The notes under the pieces: model-generated
Told to the model about the DNA's origin: nothing
The model's input: only the letters and a program-made list of their open reading frames with translations
The model's database searches: none
Position numbers and translations under genes: made by a program
DNA from: Roseibium aggregatum
Lineage (GTDB): Bacteria; Pseudomonadota; Alphaproteobacteria; Rhizobiales; Stappiaceae
Length of the DNA stretch: 64,000 nt
Direction: 5' to 3'
Assembly (NCBI RefSeq): GCF_014692675.1
Contig: NZ_JABFCZ010000011.1
Location: 118,986-182,985 of the forward strand
Shown: one piece after another, positions 55,457-64,000 of the stretch
Layout of the letters: each line of letters begins with the position of its first letter
Position numbering within the stretch: the first letter of the stretch is position 1

Positions 55457-55524
55457 AAGGTTTATATGCCCAATGGCATTTGAATAGAATGCAAACGAAC
55501 TGTCACGAGCCAAACGGTGTGGAG

Positions 55525-56034
55525 ATGATGCAAGCAAAAACGCTGATCGTGGCCCTCGCGGGTCTAATTTTTTCGAGTGCAGCGGCTTTCGCACAGACCC
55601 CGACATTGCTGAAACAGCATAAGGACTGGGCAGCCTACGTCCTGGCAAGCGGCAGCGGGAAGGTCTGTTACGCGCTGACAAAGCCGACGCAGATGCTGCC
55701 GGGCGACCGCAACCACGGAGATGTTTTCTTCTTCATCACCAGCCGTCCTGCGGAAGGTGTTTCGGAGGAGCCGAGCCTGCTGGTCGGCTACCCGCTGAAG
55801 GACAAGTCGACCGTTTCGGTCGATGTGGACGGCAAGGGTTTCTCGATGTTCACCAACAACGACGGGGCCTGGGTCGACAACGCGGCGACCGAAACGCAGC
55901 TGGTCGACGCCATGAAGGCCGGCCGCGAAATGACCGTCCACGGCGAATCGAGCCGCGGAACCAAGACGACCTACAAGTTCTCGCTGTCCGGTGTGACGGC
56001 GGCGATCAAGAGCGCCACCGACGCCTGCCGCTGA
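55525..56034 (+). CDS. Invasion-associated locus B (IalB) family periplasmic protein
   Basis: The 169-residue product has a signal peptide (LIVALAGLIFSSAAAFAQ) and the IalB pattern: KDWAAYVLASGSGKVCYALTKPT with the first Cys, HGDVFFFITSRPAEGVSEEPSLLVGYPLK, FTNNDGAWV and a terminal Cys (ATDACR). IalB was named for Bartonella invasion but the family is widespread in free-living alphaproteobacteria. The start may be 55525 or 55528; no well-spaced ribosome site is visible. Confidence 0.9.
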   Translation: MMQAKTLIVALAGLIFSSAAAFAQTPTLLKQHKDWAAYVLASGSGKVCYALTKPTQMLPGDRNHGDVFFFITSRPAEGVSEEPSLLVGYPLKDKSTVSVDVDGKGFSMFTNNDGAWVDNAATETQLVDAMKAGREMTVHGESSRGTKTTYKFSLSGVTAAIKSATDACR

Positions 56035-56335
56035 GGCGGCAGCCGGATCGATTGACAGAAGGGGCCGGCACACCGGCCCTTTTTGTTTGGGCTTTTTGGT
56101 TTGCCCAATTTGGTTTTATTGCCTGAAACGCCCGGCAAGCTTGATTTTTTGCCGCCAATATGGTTTTGACCGCATCCGGAGTTCCGGACCGGAAGGACCG
56201 GACGCGCCAGGCGGAAAGCCCGGGCGGGTGGCTGAAATCGGGCCGAAAAACCCTATATCCCGGTTCGACTGGCATCAGACTGCCCGGTAATGGGATAAGT
56301 GTCCGCCGACACGCGGACGAAAAACGGATCAGCAC
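56035..56335. other. Terminator followed by the rlmN upstream region
   Basis: The 301-base gap holds the terminator at 56062-56084 and then a leader to the rlmN start. I see no gene or clear promoter consensus; CTATAT-like sequence near 56260 is a weak possibility. Confidence 0.5.
56062..56084 (+). terminator. Rho-independent terminator after ialB-like gene
   Basis: A seven-base stem (GGGCCGG / CCGGCCC) with loop CACA is followed by TTTTT. Confidence 0.88.
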
Positions 56336-57565
56336 ATGGCGATAACGCTCGACATCGCGCGGGACAACCCGAACGCGCCGACGGTTACAGGTATTGCGGC
56401 CTCTGCCTCTCCTCAGGACGAGAAGCCGACCCTGATCGGCCTGACCCGCGAAGAGCTGGCCGAAGCGATGGCCGAAATCGGCGTGCCGGAAAAGCAGCGG
56501 CGCATGCGCGCCTCCCAGCTCTGGCACTGGCTCTATGTGCGCGGGGTTTCCGATTTCGCGCTGATGACCAATATCGCCAAGGACCTGAGGGCGAAGCTCG
56601 ACGAGGCCTTCACCATCGCGCGTCCGGAAATCGTCTCCGAACAGATTTCCGTCGACGGCACGCGCAAGTGGCTGTTCCGGTTTCCGGCCCGCGGCGCCGG
56701 CCGGCCGGTCGAGGTGGAAACCGTCTATATTCCCGAAGAGGGCCGGGGAACGCTGTGCATTTCCTCCCAGGTCGGCTGCACGCTGACCTGTACCTTCTGC
56801 CACACGGGTACCCAGAAGCTGGTGCGTAACCTGACGGCGGAAGAAATCCTGTCCCAGATCCTGATCGCCCGCGACCGGCTGGGCGACTTTCCGGATGCCT
56901 CAACGCCCCAGGGCGCGATCGTGCCGTCGGAGGGCCGGCTGGTGTCCAACATCGTCATGATGGGCATGGGCGAGCCGCTTTATAATTTCGACAACGTCAA
57001 GAAGGCGCTGCTGATCGCCTCCGACGGCGAGGGGCTGTCCTTGTCCAAGCGCCGGATCACCCTGTCGACCTCCGGCGTCGTGCCGGAAATCGTCCGCGCG
57101 GGCGAGGAGATCGGCTGCATGCTGGCAATCTCGCTGCACGCGGTGCGCGACGATCTGCGCGACGTGCTGGTGCCGATCAACAAGAAGTGGCCGATCAAGG
57201 ATCTGCTCAATGCCTGCCGTGCCTACCCGGGCCTGTCCAACGCCAAGCGCATTACCTTCGAATACGTGATGCTGAAGGGCGTCAACGACAGCAACCAGGA
57301 TGCGCTCGATCTGGTGCGTTTGCTGAAGGGCATTCCGGCCAAGATCAACCTGATCCCGTTCAATCCCTGGCCGGGATCCGAGTATGAATGCTCCGACTGG
57401 GAACGGATCGAGGAGTTCGCCGATATCGTCAACCGGGCCGGCTATGCCTCGCCGATCCGCACACCGCGCGGCCGCGATATCTTCGCCGCCTGCGGTCAGC
57501 TGAAGTCGGCCTCTGAACGCATGCGCAAGAAGGACCGCGAGGCAGCGGCCGGCGCCGGAGCCTGA
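56336..57565 (+). CDS. rlmN: Dual-specificity 23S rRNA/tRNA adenine-C2 methyltransferase
   Basis: The 409-residue radical SAM enzyme methylates A2503 of 23S rRNA and A37 of some tRNAs. The cluster-binding cysteines are Cys148, Cys152 and Cys155 (CTLTCTFC), preceded by [43 protein letters not shown] and [10 protein letters not shown] are typical RlmN segments, and the terminal AACGQL cysteine region supplies the methyl-carrying residue. A membrane-protein gene starts three bases after the stop. Confidence 0.96.
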   Translation: MAITLDIARDNPNAPTVTGIAASASPQDEKPTLIGLTREELAEAMAEIGVPEKQRRMRASQLWHWLYVRGVSDFALMTNIAKDLRAKLDEAFTIARPEIVSEQISVDGTRKWLFRFPARGAGRPVEVETVYIPEEGRGTLCISSQVGCTLTCTFCHTGTQKLVRNLTAEEILSQILIARDRLGDFPDASTPQGAIVPSEGRLVSNIVMMGMGEPLYNFDNVKKALLIASDGEGLSLSKRRITLSTSGVVPEIVRAGEEIGCMLAISLHAVRDDLRDVLVPINKKWPIKDLLNACRAYPGLSNAKRITFEYVMLKGVNDSNQDALDLVRLLKGIPAKINLIPFNPWPGSEYECSDWERIEEFADIVNRAGYASPIRTPRGRDIFAACGQLKSASERMRKKDREAAAGAGA

Positions 57566-57568
57566 CCG

Positions 57569-58036
57569 GTGCAGCGGCGCCTGTATCAGGAGCTGCTGTG
57601 GGCGCTGCTCGGGTATGTCGTTACAGTCTTTGTCTCGGCCTTCGTTTGCTCGGTCGCCGTTATTACCGAAGATTATCTTCCCGGGCACATTCAGATCGAC
57701 GAGGGTTTTGATATTAAATTGTCCGGTCTATTATTTCTGATGACAGCCGTCTTGATTGCCATATCGTCCTGGCCGGGATTTATCATGAGCGTGGCCGTGG
57801 CAAGATGGCGCGGATATTCAAGCCTTTCCTATTTCACGATCTGCGGAGTGGGCGCGGCCTTACTGGCTGTCGCCGGTCTTGTCGCGGCTCCAGCGGGCAG
57901 ATTAATTGGATTGGATTTGTTTCAGGAACCCGCGATTTATCTCGGAGGCATAGCCGGCGGTTTTGCTTACGGCCTATTCGTGCGGCGATACCGGGTTTTC
58001 CTAAGGCCGCTCGTTAAGGCCGAGATTTTCGATTGA
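57569..58036 (+). CDS. Small polytopic membrane protein of unknown function
   Basis: The 155-residue product starts at GTG 57569, three bases after the rlmN stop, so it is probably co-transcribed. It has about four hydrophobic helices (LLGYVVTVFVSAFVCSVAV, LLFLMTAVLIAISSWPGFIMSVAVA, ICGVGAALLAVAGLVAA, YLGGIAGGFAYGLFV) and a short basic tail. The arrangement is reproducible across the gene but no family comes to mind. Base use is somewhat less GC-rich than rlmN. Confidence 0.78.
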   Translation: MQRRLYQELLWALLGYVVTVFVSAFVCSVAVITEDYLPGHIQIDEGFDIKLSGLLFLMTAVLIAISSWPGFIMSVAVARWRGYSSLSYFTICGVGAALLAVAGLVAAPAGRLIGLDLFQEPAIYLGGIAGGFAYGLFVRRYRVFLRPLVKAEIFD

Positions 58037-58248
58037 GTTTGTTGATCGGTCTTCGCTGGAGCGTGGACGGGAACCTGACCGCAGAATGCGTTCGGGTGGC
58101 CAGCCAATCACGAACCCTCTTCCTTTTCGTGATCTGAAGCCACGATCTTCTGAACAAGGCTTGATTTGATCGCAGCCGGCTTCCGGACCATTTGCATGGG
58201 TGCCGGAGATTGTCGGATCGACGCACTTCAAGCTTTAGGGGATTTCAA

Positions 58249-58743
58249 ATGATCAGTTCACACGCCACGCACACCAGCTCGTCGTCCTCGCTGTTTCCGC
58301 CGCTGACGGCGGCCACGCTGCTCACGGCTGTTCTGGCCGGGATTGCCGCCGATCTGACCTGGGAAATCTGGGCGCGCGGGATCACGCCCTTCTGGGTTGG
58401 CGGGCCGCTGGAACCGGCTGCGCTGGTTCAGTCCGTGTTCGGTTTAAAGAACCATTTCCTCGCGGAGCTCATTCATGGCGTTGTCGGCGTGCTGTTTTAT
58501 CCGCTTGGCTATCTGTTCATCGCCCGGCCGATCGCGCGGGTCGTGACGCCGTTCCTGCCGTGGTGGATCGTCGGCCTCGGTTTCGGTGTCGGGCTTTGGA
58601 TCTTCGCGCTCTACATCATGGCGCATCTTTTCGCCGGCCTGCCGCCCTTCCTGGGCTTTATCACCCTGGCCTGGGCGTCGCTCGTCGGTCACCTGCTGTT
58701 CGGCCTAGTCACCGCCGCCGTGGTGCGCTGGCGGGAAGTATAA
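58249..58743 (+). CDS. Small integral membrane protein of unknown function
   Basis: The 164-residue product starts MISSHATHTSSSSSLFPPL and then runs as four hydrophobic helices, with acidic and aromatic loops (DLTWEIWARGITPFW). The last segment ends VRWREV. GGGGATTTC lies before the ATG. No recognised domain. It is separated from the previous gene by about 200 bases with no clear feature. Confidence 0.78.
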   Translation: MISSHATHTSSSSSLFPPLTAATLLTAVLAGIAADLTWEIWARGITPFWVGGPLEPAALVQSVFGLKNHFLAELIHGVVGVLFYPLGYLFIARPIARVVTPFLPWWIVGLGFGVGLWIFALYIMAHLFAGLPPFLGFITLAWASLVGHLLFGLVTAAVVRWREV

Positions 58744-58756
58744 AACTCCGATTAGG

Positions 58757-58886
58757 TCATCCCGGACGCAGCGGAGCGAAGATCCGGGACCGGAGAGCCA
58801 CAGTCCTCGCAGCATAGGCCCCGACTGCTTCGGTCAGGCTTCTGCCTCCCCGGCCCCGGCTCGCGCTGGCGCTTGGCCGGGGTGAC
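58757..58886 (+). repeat. Composite palindromic intergenic repeat, copy B
   Basis: A 33-base palindromic block (58757-58789), a TAGGCCCCGA bridge at about 58815-58824 and a second block (58852-58886) correspond in order to copy A at 47985-48109 read on the opposite strand. Confidence 0.75.
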
Positions 58887-58916
58887 TATCGAGGGAGTGG
58901 GGCCTTGAAAAAAGTA

Positions 58917-58937
58917 GGGCCGCCCGATGGGCGGCCC
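58917..58937. terminator. Bidirectional terminator
   Basis: A nine-base stem (GGGCCGCCC / GGGCGGCCC) with loop GAT has an A run on the left and T run on the right, so it can end both the plus-strand transcript and the minus-strand molybdenum hydroxylase transcript. Confidence 0.9.
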
Positions 58938-58961
58938 TTTTCGTTTTTCCGGTGGGCCTGG

Positions 58962-61154
58962 TTAAGCCAGGCCGTGTTTCGACAGCGGCAGCTCGGTGAT
59001 CCACTCGCCCTTGGCCGCGGCGATCGCGTTGGCGACGGCCGGGCCGATCGGCGGGGTGCCGGGTTCGCCGACGCCCGTCGGGGCTTCCGTCGAGGGCACG
59101 ATGTGCACCTCGATTTCCGGCATGTCCGTCATGCGGATCGGCAGGTAGGTGTCGAAATTTTCCTGGTCGACCACACCGTCGGTCATGGTGACCTCGTTGC
59201 GCAGGATGGCGCCGAGGCCATAGCCGATGCCGCTCTGCATCTGGGCTTCGATGTTCTTCGGATTGACCGGAATGCCGCAGTCGACGGCGCAGACCACCTT
59301 TTCCACCTTCACGGTGCCGTCGTCGCGGAAGGAGATTTCCGCAACCTCGGCCACATAGGAGTTGAAGGACTTCACCACGGCAATGCCGCGGTAGCGGCCG
59401 TCCGGCAGCGGGTCCTTCCAGCCGGCCTTTTCGGCGGCAAGCTTGAGGACACCGGCATAGCGCTGATCCTTCTTGATCCGCTTCAGGCGGTAATCGAGGG
59501 GGTCCTCGCCGGCCTCCTTCGCCAGACGGTCGATCATGGTCTCGGCCACATAGCCGGTATGGGTATGGCCGACAGAGCGCCACCACAGGACCGGAACCGG
59601 CGTCTCCGCATTATGGGCCTCGGCCTGGAACGCCGGCAGTTCATAGGGCAGTTCGTCCACCCCTTCGACCGATGTGGAATCGACGCCGTCCTTGACTGCA
59701 AACGGTTCGAAGGATGTTCCGATCATGATCGATTTGGAGGCGACCCGGTGATGCCAGCCGACCACGTTGCCGTTCTCATCAAGACCGACGCGGGCCTTGT
59801 GGGCGACCATGGGCCGGTAGTACCCGCCCTTGATGTCGTCCTCGCGGGTCCAGACCACCTTGATCGGCTGGGGCGCGTTGCCGGCATCGAGCCGGGCCTT
59901 GGCGATCAGGGCGGCTTCCGCGAAATAGTGGCTGTCCGGCTGGGCGCGCCGGCCGAAGGAGCCGCCGGCCCAGGTGGTGTTGATGGCGACCTTGTCCGGG
60001 GTCAGGCCGAGCACGGTGCCGGCGACCATCTGGTCGACCGTCTGGAACTGGGACCCGGTCCAGAACGTGGCGCTGTTGCCGTCGAAGAGGACGGTGATGT
60101 CGAGCGGTTCCATCGGGGCGTGGGCCAGGAAGGGGAAGCTGTAATCCACTTCGATGACCCTGGCGGCACTCGCGAGGGCGGCCTCCGGATCTCCATGGCC
60201 CTTTGCGACGGGCAGACCCTTTTTGCCGGTCATGTCGGCAAGTTCCCTGGCCATTTCTTCCGTGCTGCGGGTTTCGGCCTTGCTGTCGTCCCACGTCACG
60301 TCCAGGAGACCGCGCGCCTTGATGGCCGGCCAGGTGGAGGTTGCCAGGACGGCGACACCGCTGGGAACGGAAACGACGTCGACCACGCCTTTCACCTTGC
60401 GGGCTTCGGTATCGTTGAAACCGGTCGCGACCGCGATGAACCTGGGCGGGCGGGCCAGAACGGCGACGAGCATGTTCTCCGCCTGATGGTCCATGCCGAA
60501 GAAGCCGATGGAGCCATGGGACTTGCCGGCGGCATCCACGCGCGGAAAGTCCTTGCCGATATAGACCCAGTCTTCCGGCTTTTTCAGGACCGGTTCACCG
60601 GGAACCTCCTGCTTGGCGGCAAGGCCGGCCAGATCGCCGAAGGTGGCGGATTTCCCGTTTGAGTGGGACAGGACGCCTTTTTCGACCTTGATTTCAGAGG
60701 CGGGGACACCCCAGTCCTCGGCTGCCGCTGCGATGAGCATCGCCTTTGCGGCCGCACCGGCCTGCCGGTACTGCATGAAGGAGTTGGCGATCGCGGTGGA
60801 GCCGCCCGTTCCCTGCATGCCGAAGGCGAGGTTCTTGTAGAGGGCGGCGTTCGCCGGAGCGAACTCGGCCGTGACCTGCGCGATGTCGGCGTCGAGTTCA
60901 TCGGCGACGAGGGTCGCCAGCCCCGTGGCGTTGCCCTGGCCCATGTCCTGGTGCTTGTTCAGGACGACGACGGTGTTGTCGGGCCGAATATGGACAAACG
61001 GCTGGGCGAAGGAGGCGTCATCGCCGGCGGCCCGGGCCGACCCCGGCATGCGCAGCGCGAGCATCAGGCCGCCGGCGGCGCCGGCGGACAGTTTCAGGAA
61101 CGTGCGGCGGCTGGGGACCGCCGACTGGAGCGGGTTTTCGAGCATGTGCAACAT
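58962..61154 (-). CDS. Molybdopterin-binding oxidoreductase subunit (isoquinoline 1-oxidoreductase beta-like)
   Basis: The 730-residue large subunit belongs to the xanthine-dehydrogenase family, IorB branch. It has a twin-arginine signal ([18 protein letters not shown]), tandem aldehyde oxidase domains with [45 protein letters not shown], and the C-terminal [13 protein letters not shown] whose Glu is the catalytic base in the family. It works with the small 2Fe-2S subunit, usually oxidising N-heterocycles or aldehydes in the periplasm after Tat export. The IorA-like gene is immediately upstream. Confidence 0.93.
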   Translation of the reverse strand: MLHMLENPLQSAVPSRRTFLKLSAGAAGGLMLALRMPGSARAAGDDASFAQPFVHIRPDNTVVVLNKHQDMGQGNATGLATLVADELDADIAQVTAEFAPANAALYKNLAFGMQGTGGSTAIANSFMQYRQAGAAAKAMLIAAAAEDWGVPASEIKVEKGVLSHSNGKSATFGDLAGLAAKQEVPGEPVLKKPEDWVYIGKDFPRVDAAGKSHGSIGFFGMDHQAENMLVAVLARPPRFIAVATGFNDTEARKVKGVVDVVSVPSGVAVLATSTWPAIKARGLLDVTWDDSKAETRSTEEMARELADMTGKKGLPVAKGHGDPEAALASAARVIEVDYSFPFLAHAPMEPLDITVLFDGNSATFWTGSQFQTVDQMVAGTVLGLTPDKVAINTTWAGGSFGRRAQPDSHYFAEAALIAKARLDAGNAPQPIKVVWTREDDIKGGYYRPMVAHKARVGLDENGNVVGWHHRVASKSIMIGTSFEPFAVKDGVDSTSVEGVDELPYELPAFQAEAHNAETPVPVLWWRSVGHTHTGYVAETMIDRLAKEAGEDPLDYRLKRIKKDQRYAGVLKLAAEKAGWKDPLPDGRYRGIAVVKSFNSYVAEVAEISFRDDGTVKVEKVVCAVDCGIPVNPKNIEAQMQSGIGYGLGAILRNEVTMTDGVVDQENFDTYLPIRMTDMPEIEVHIVPSTEAPTGVGEPGTPPIGPAVANAIAAAKGEWITELPLSKHGLA

Positions 61155-61157
61155 GGA

Positions 61158-61619
61158 TCAGGCCTCCATCTTGTCGGCGGCGAGGTGGATCGCCTGGCGG
61201 ATCCGGGCATAGGTGGCGCAGCGGCAGACGTTGCCGTCCATGGCCGTGTCGATGTCGTCATCGCTCGGCTTCGGCGTTTCGGCGAGAAGGGCCGTGGCCG
61301 CCATGATCTGGCCGGACTGGCAGTAGCCGCATTGCGGCACTTCAAGTTCCTGCCAGGCGGCCTGGACGGCCTTGGCGGCCTTGCCGTCGATGCCTTCGAT
61401 GGTGGTGATGGAGGCGTCACCGACATCCCCGATAAACGTCTGACAGGAACGGACCGGCGTGCCGTCCAGGTGGACCGTGCAGGCGCCGCACTGGGCGATG
61501 CCGCAACCGAATTTCGTTCCGGTCATGCCGAGTTCGTCGCGAAGCGCCCACAAAAGCGGTGTTTCGGGATCCGCGTCGATCGTGCGCGGCTCTCCGTTGA
61601 TGGTGAGGGTGATGGACAT
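61158..61619 (-). CDS. 2Fe-2S ferredoxin-like oxidoreductase subunit (IorA-like)
   Basis: The 153-residue protein has both [2Fe-2S] domains of the small subunit: plant-ferredoxin-type [15 protein letters not shown] with the later CQTF, and the helical-domain CGYCQSGQ and CRCATY. It starts [17 protein letters not shown]. It is three bases upstream of the molybdopterin subunit on the minus strand and divergent from the TetR gene. No XdhC-type maturation factor is seen in the window. Confidence 0.94.
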   Translation of the reverse strand: MSITLTINGEPRTIDADPETPLLWALRDELGMTGTKFGCGIAQCGACTVHLDGTPVRSCQTFIGDVGDASITTIEGIDGKAAKAVQAAWQELEVPQCGYCQSGQIMAATALLAETPKPSDDDIDTAMDGNVCRCATYARIRQAIHLAADKMEA

Positions 61620-61662
61620 CGGGAAAGCCTCCCCTGGCTTGTCACATGGCTAAAGGAAGTAA

Positions 61663-61677
61663 ACTACACCGTGTAGT
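61663..61677. promoter_or_regulatory. Palindromic operator candidate 1 (TetR)
   Basis: ACTACAC, C, GTGTAGT: seven-base arms around one base, in the iorAB-tetR gap. Confidence 0.6.
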
Positions 61678-61699
61678 GTAATCTTGAAATGACGTACGT

Positions 61700-61717
61700 G
61701 TAAACCGCTAAGTTTAC
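61700..61717. promoter_or_regulatory. Palindromic operator candidate 2 (TetR)
   Basis: GTAAAC, CGCTAA, GTTTAC: six-base perfect arms, 20 bases upstream of the TetR start. Confidence 0.6.
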
Positions 61718-61736
61718 ATAGGGCGCGTTTTTTGGG

Positions 61737-62396
61737 ATGAAAGGGGTCATGTCGAATGAAAACAAAATGTCCGTCACCGAACGCAAAAAGAAGCAGATCC
61801 TGGAAGCGGCGATCGCCGAATTTCAGGAACGCGGCTTTGCCGGAGCCAGCATGGACCGGATTTCGGACCGGGCGCAGGTCTCCAAACGGACGGTCTACAA
61901 TCATTTCGAAAGCAAGGACGAGCTGTTCAAGGCGATCAACCAGTGCCTCGCCGACCAGTTCAACGCGGCCATGGAAGTCCCCTACGATCCGGACCTGCCG
62001 ATCCGCGACGCGCTCCTGCGCCTCGGCTGGGCGGAAGGGGACCTTTTGACGAGCCCCTGTTTCATGAACATGGCGCGCATGGTCATGAGCGAAACGATCC
62101 GCGATCCGAAGCTGGCCGAGGATATGGACGCCCGCATGACGAAGCTGAGCGTCGTGGAGGACTTCATGGCGAAGGCAACGAGGGAAGGCAAGCTTGACGT
62201 TCCCGACCCCAAGCTTGCCGCCACGCAATTCATGGGCCTGATCAAATCGCGCGGCTTCTTTCCGAATATCTATGCCAACCGTCAGGCTACCAGGGACGAA
62301 ATGGCAGCGGTCATCGAAGACAGCGTCGACATGATCCTTGCCCGCTACGCTCCTGCAAAAAAAGCCGAGGATTTTCAGGAGACGATGTCCGGCTAG
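61737..62396 (+). CDS. TetR/AcrR-family regulator of the molybdenum hydroxylase
   Basis: The 219-residue regulator has the TetR DNA-binding domain (ILEAAIAEFQERGFAGASMDRISDRAQVSKRTVYNHFESKDELF, quoted in part) and a C-terminal ligand domain. It is divergent from the iorAB-like genes, and two palindromes lie in the shared gap, which implies autoregulation and control of that operon by the substrate. The second ATG at 61749 is possible but its ribosome site would be too close. Confidence 0.9.
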   Translation: MKGVMSNENKMSVTERKKKQILEAAIAEFQERGFAGASMDRISDRAQVSKRTVYNHFESKDELFKAINQCLADQFNAAMEVPYDPDLPIRDALLRLGWAEGDLLTSPCFMNMARMVMSETIRDPKLAEDMDARMTKLSVVEDFMAKATREGKLDVPDPKLAATQFMGLIKSRGFFPNIYANRQATRDEMAAVIEDSVDMILARYAPAKKAEDFQETMSG

Positions 62397-62564
62397 GTCC
62401 GCCTGAACCCTCCGGGCCGTATTTCCCGTGACCACCCGGCACAACAGCAGGACCGGAAAGACGCCAGGAAGCCCTTGCGCTTGGCTATTTACCAGCTAAA
62501 TTGCGCGCCAAATCCAAAGGCCCCGAAAAGGCCGTATCCAAGATCTCAAACGGACTTCTCACAC

Positions 62565-63785
62565 ATGGCGCATGGTGACATCAAAAAAGTCGTGCTGGCC
62601 TATTCCGGCGGGCTGGACACTTCCATCATCCTGAAATGGCTGCAGACGGAATACGGCTGCGAGGTTGTGACCTTCACGGCCGATCTCGGTCAGGGCGAGG
62701 AACTGGAACCGGCGCGGAAAAAGGCCGAGATGCTTGGCATCAAGGAAATCTACATCGATGACCTGCGCGAGGAATTCATCCGGGACTTCGTCTTTCCGAT
62801 GTTCCGCGCCAACGCGGTCTATGAAGGCGTCTATCTGCTCGGTACCTCGATTGCCCGGCCGCTGATTTCCAAGCGCCTGATCGAGATCGCCGAGGAAACC
62901 GGCGCGGACGCGATCGCCCATGGGGCGACCGGCAAGGGCAACGACCAGGTCCGCTTCGAACTGTCGGCCTATGCGCTCAACCCGGATATCAAGGTGATCG
63001 CCCCCTGGCGCGACTGGACGTTCAAGTCGCGGACCGATCTGATCGACTTTGCCGAGAAATACCAGATCCCGGTGCCGAAGGATAAGCGCGGCGAAGCGCC
63101 GTTCTCGGTCGACGCCAACATGCTGCATTCGTCGTCGGAAGGGAAAGTGCTGGAGGATCCGGCCGAGGAACCGCCGGCATATGTCTACCAGCGCACGGTC
63201 GATCCGACCGAAGCCCCGGACGTGGTCACCGAAATCGAGATCGGTTTCGAAAAGGGCGACGCGGTTTCCCTGAACGGCGAAAAGCTGTCGCCGGCGACCC
63301 TGTTCGCAAGGCTCAACGATTACGGCCGCGACAACGGCATCGGCCGTCTCGACATGGTGGAAAACCGCTTCGTCGGCATGAAGAGCCGCGGTGTCTACGA
63401 AACGCCGGGCGGCACCATTCTGCTGACCGCCCACCGGGCCATGGAATCCATCACGCTCGACCGCGGCGCCGGCCACCTGAAGGACGAGTTGATGCCGCGC
63501 TATGCGGAGCTGATCTACAACGGGTTCTGGTTCTCGCCGGAACGCGAGATGCTGCAGGCGCTGATCGACAAGAGCCAGGAGCATGTCACCGGCACCGTGA
63601 AGCTGAAGCTCTACAAGGGCAATGTGATCGTGGTGGGCCGGGCCTCGCCCTATTCGCTCTATTCGGAAGAGCTGGTCACCTTCGAGGACGACCAGGGCGC
63701 CTACGACCAGAAGGACGCGGCCGGCTTCATCAAGCTGAACGCCCTGCGCCTCAGAACTCTGGCCAAGCGCAATCGCCTCGGCTGA
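62565..63785 (+). CDS. argG: Argininosuccinate synthase
   Basis: The 406-residue enzyme condenses citrulline and aspartate with ATP in arginine biosynthesis. The P-loop AYSGGLDTS at 12-20 starts the family, with [35 protein letters not shown], and TVDPTEAPD and [14 protein letters not shown] later. The ATG at 62565 is set by the conserved [16 protein letters not shown] start; the extra upstream frame is rejected. Confidence 0.97.
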   Translation: MAHGDIKKVVLAYSGGLDTSIILKWLQTEYGCEVVTFTADLGQGEELEPARKKAEMLGIKEIYIDDLREEFIRDFVFPMFRANAVYEGVYLLGTSIARPLISKRLIEIAEETGADAIAHGATGKGNDQVRFELSAYALNPDIKVIAPWRDWTFKSRTDLIDFAEKYQIPVPKDKRGEAPFSVDANMLHSSSEGKVLEDPAEEPPAYVYQRTVDPTEAPDVVTEIEIGFEKGDAVSLNGEKLSPATLFARLNDYGRDNGIGRLDMVENRFVGMKSRGVYETPGGTILLTAHRAMESITLDRGAGHLKDELMPRYAELIYNGFWFSPEREMLQALIDKSQEHVTGTVKLKLYKGNVIVVGRASPYSLYSEELVTFEDDQGAYDQKDAAGFIKLNALRLRTLAKRNRLG

Positions 63786-63899
63786 GGCTGCTGATTGCAG
63801 CTTAGACAAACCCCGCTCTGGTCATCAATTCGGGTGTGTGATTTGATGACGTCCAGGCCTCTTGCTCCCGTCTCCCCCCTTGAGCATCTGTGTTTTGTG

Positions 63900-64000
63900 T
63901 CAAGGATGGTTTGGACACCAGATCCGGTTTTCTGAGAGGAGTGTATTTGCGAGAACGATGAGTTTTCGCATGACGGCGACAATCGCGACCTTCGGCTTTT
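63900..64000 (-). pseudogene. C-terminal end of IS110-family transposase, cut by window edge
   Basis: Reading in from the right edge, the minus strand encodes KPKVAIVAVMRKLIVLANTLLSENRI and ends at TGA (63900-63902) after WCPNHP, quoted in two pieces. The MRKLIVLANTLL block is typical of the C-terminus of IS110/IS116/IS902 transposases. It is incomplete only because the window ends, so integrity is unknown. About 114 bases separate it from argG, part of which would be the element's end. Confidence 0.75.

Noticed and set aside
58905..60662. 585-residue plus-strand frame
   Set aside because: Opposite the molybdopterin-binding subunit, whose motifs are decisive.
62559..63809. 416-residue minus-strand frame
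   Set aside because: Opposite argG, with no recognisable domain.

Overview
The window reads as a contiguous chromosomal segment of a GC-rich alphaproteobacterium of the Hyphomicrobiales, most likely a marine Stappiaceae member (Roseibium/Labrenzia type). The genus is inferred from gene content and protein flavour, not from a search. Supporting content is aerobic cobalamin chelatase genes (cobS, cobT), the ethylmalonyl-CoA pathway (mesaconyl-CoA hydratase, ethylmalonyl-CoA mutase, crotonyl-CoA carboxylase/reductase), an IalB-family protein, an aroK-aroB-corC operon divergent from xerD, and the ispG-pdxY pair. Coding density is high, and most long reading frames opposite real genes are GC-driven mirror frames.

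Layout. 1-2520: a minus-strand surface-glycan group (glycosyltransferase cut by the left edge, a BKACE-type enzyme, a hexapeptide acetyltransferase). 2.7-5.4 kb: a methyltransferase and an MFS plus chalcone-isomerase-like pair. 5.6-9.3 kb: tRNA-Gly(GCC), a ProX/YbaK deacylase, a thioredoxin-TPR protein, a Lon-N domain protein, Trm112-like, DUF167 and YggT proteins. 9.5-15.7 kb: envelope proteins (MipA, pentapeptide repeat, L,D-transpeptidase, an unknown secreted protein), bdhA and two tandem paralogous membrane proteins. 15.8-24.5 kb: ispG, pdxY, DUF429, a lipoprotein L,D-transpeptidase, accA, DUF3108, rpmB, a YhhQ transporter and LysE. 24.6-30.3 kb: phytase-like protein, cobT, cobS, a DnaJ-domain protein, a methyltransferase and bolA. 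30.5-36.7 kb: corC, aroB, aroK, a tiny membrane protein, xerD and a secreted amidase. 36.8-38.9 kb: a LuxR regulator and an AT-rich orphan gene between inverted repeats. 38.9-47.8 kb: ethylmalonyl-CoA genes interrupted by a small secreted protein, an SHMT-like enzyme with a divergent LysR regulator, and a GNAT-like protein. 48.2-56 kb: secreted or lipid-anchored envelope enzymes (CAP, GH25, caspase-like, VanX-like, IalB), with xthA, a quinone oxidoreductase and a SpoU methylase between them. 56.3-64 kb: rlmN, two small membrane proteins, a molybdenum hydroxylase with a TetR regulator, argG, and the tail of an IS110-family transposase cut by the right edge.

How they work together. The ethylmalonyl-CoA pathway needs coenzyme B12, and cobS/cobT supply the cobalt-insertion subunits of the aerobic B12 route; bdhA feeds polyhydroxybutyrate-derived carbon towards the same acetoacetyl/crotonyl-CoA pool. 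Several products act on or near peptidoglycan (two L,D-transpeptidases, GH25, VanX-like). The least explained items are the AT-rich orphan gene at 37835-38689, the secreted caspase with a C-terminal NADase-type glycan-binding domain at 52940-54484, the BKACE enzyme in a glycan cluster, the SHMT-like enzyme with an altered active-site motif, and mirrored sites in the ecm/ccr promoter region. I see no rRNA, CRISPR array, prophage or replication origin.
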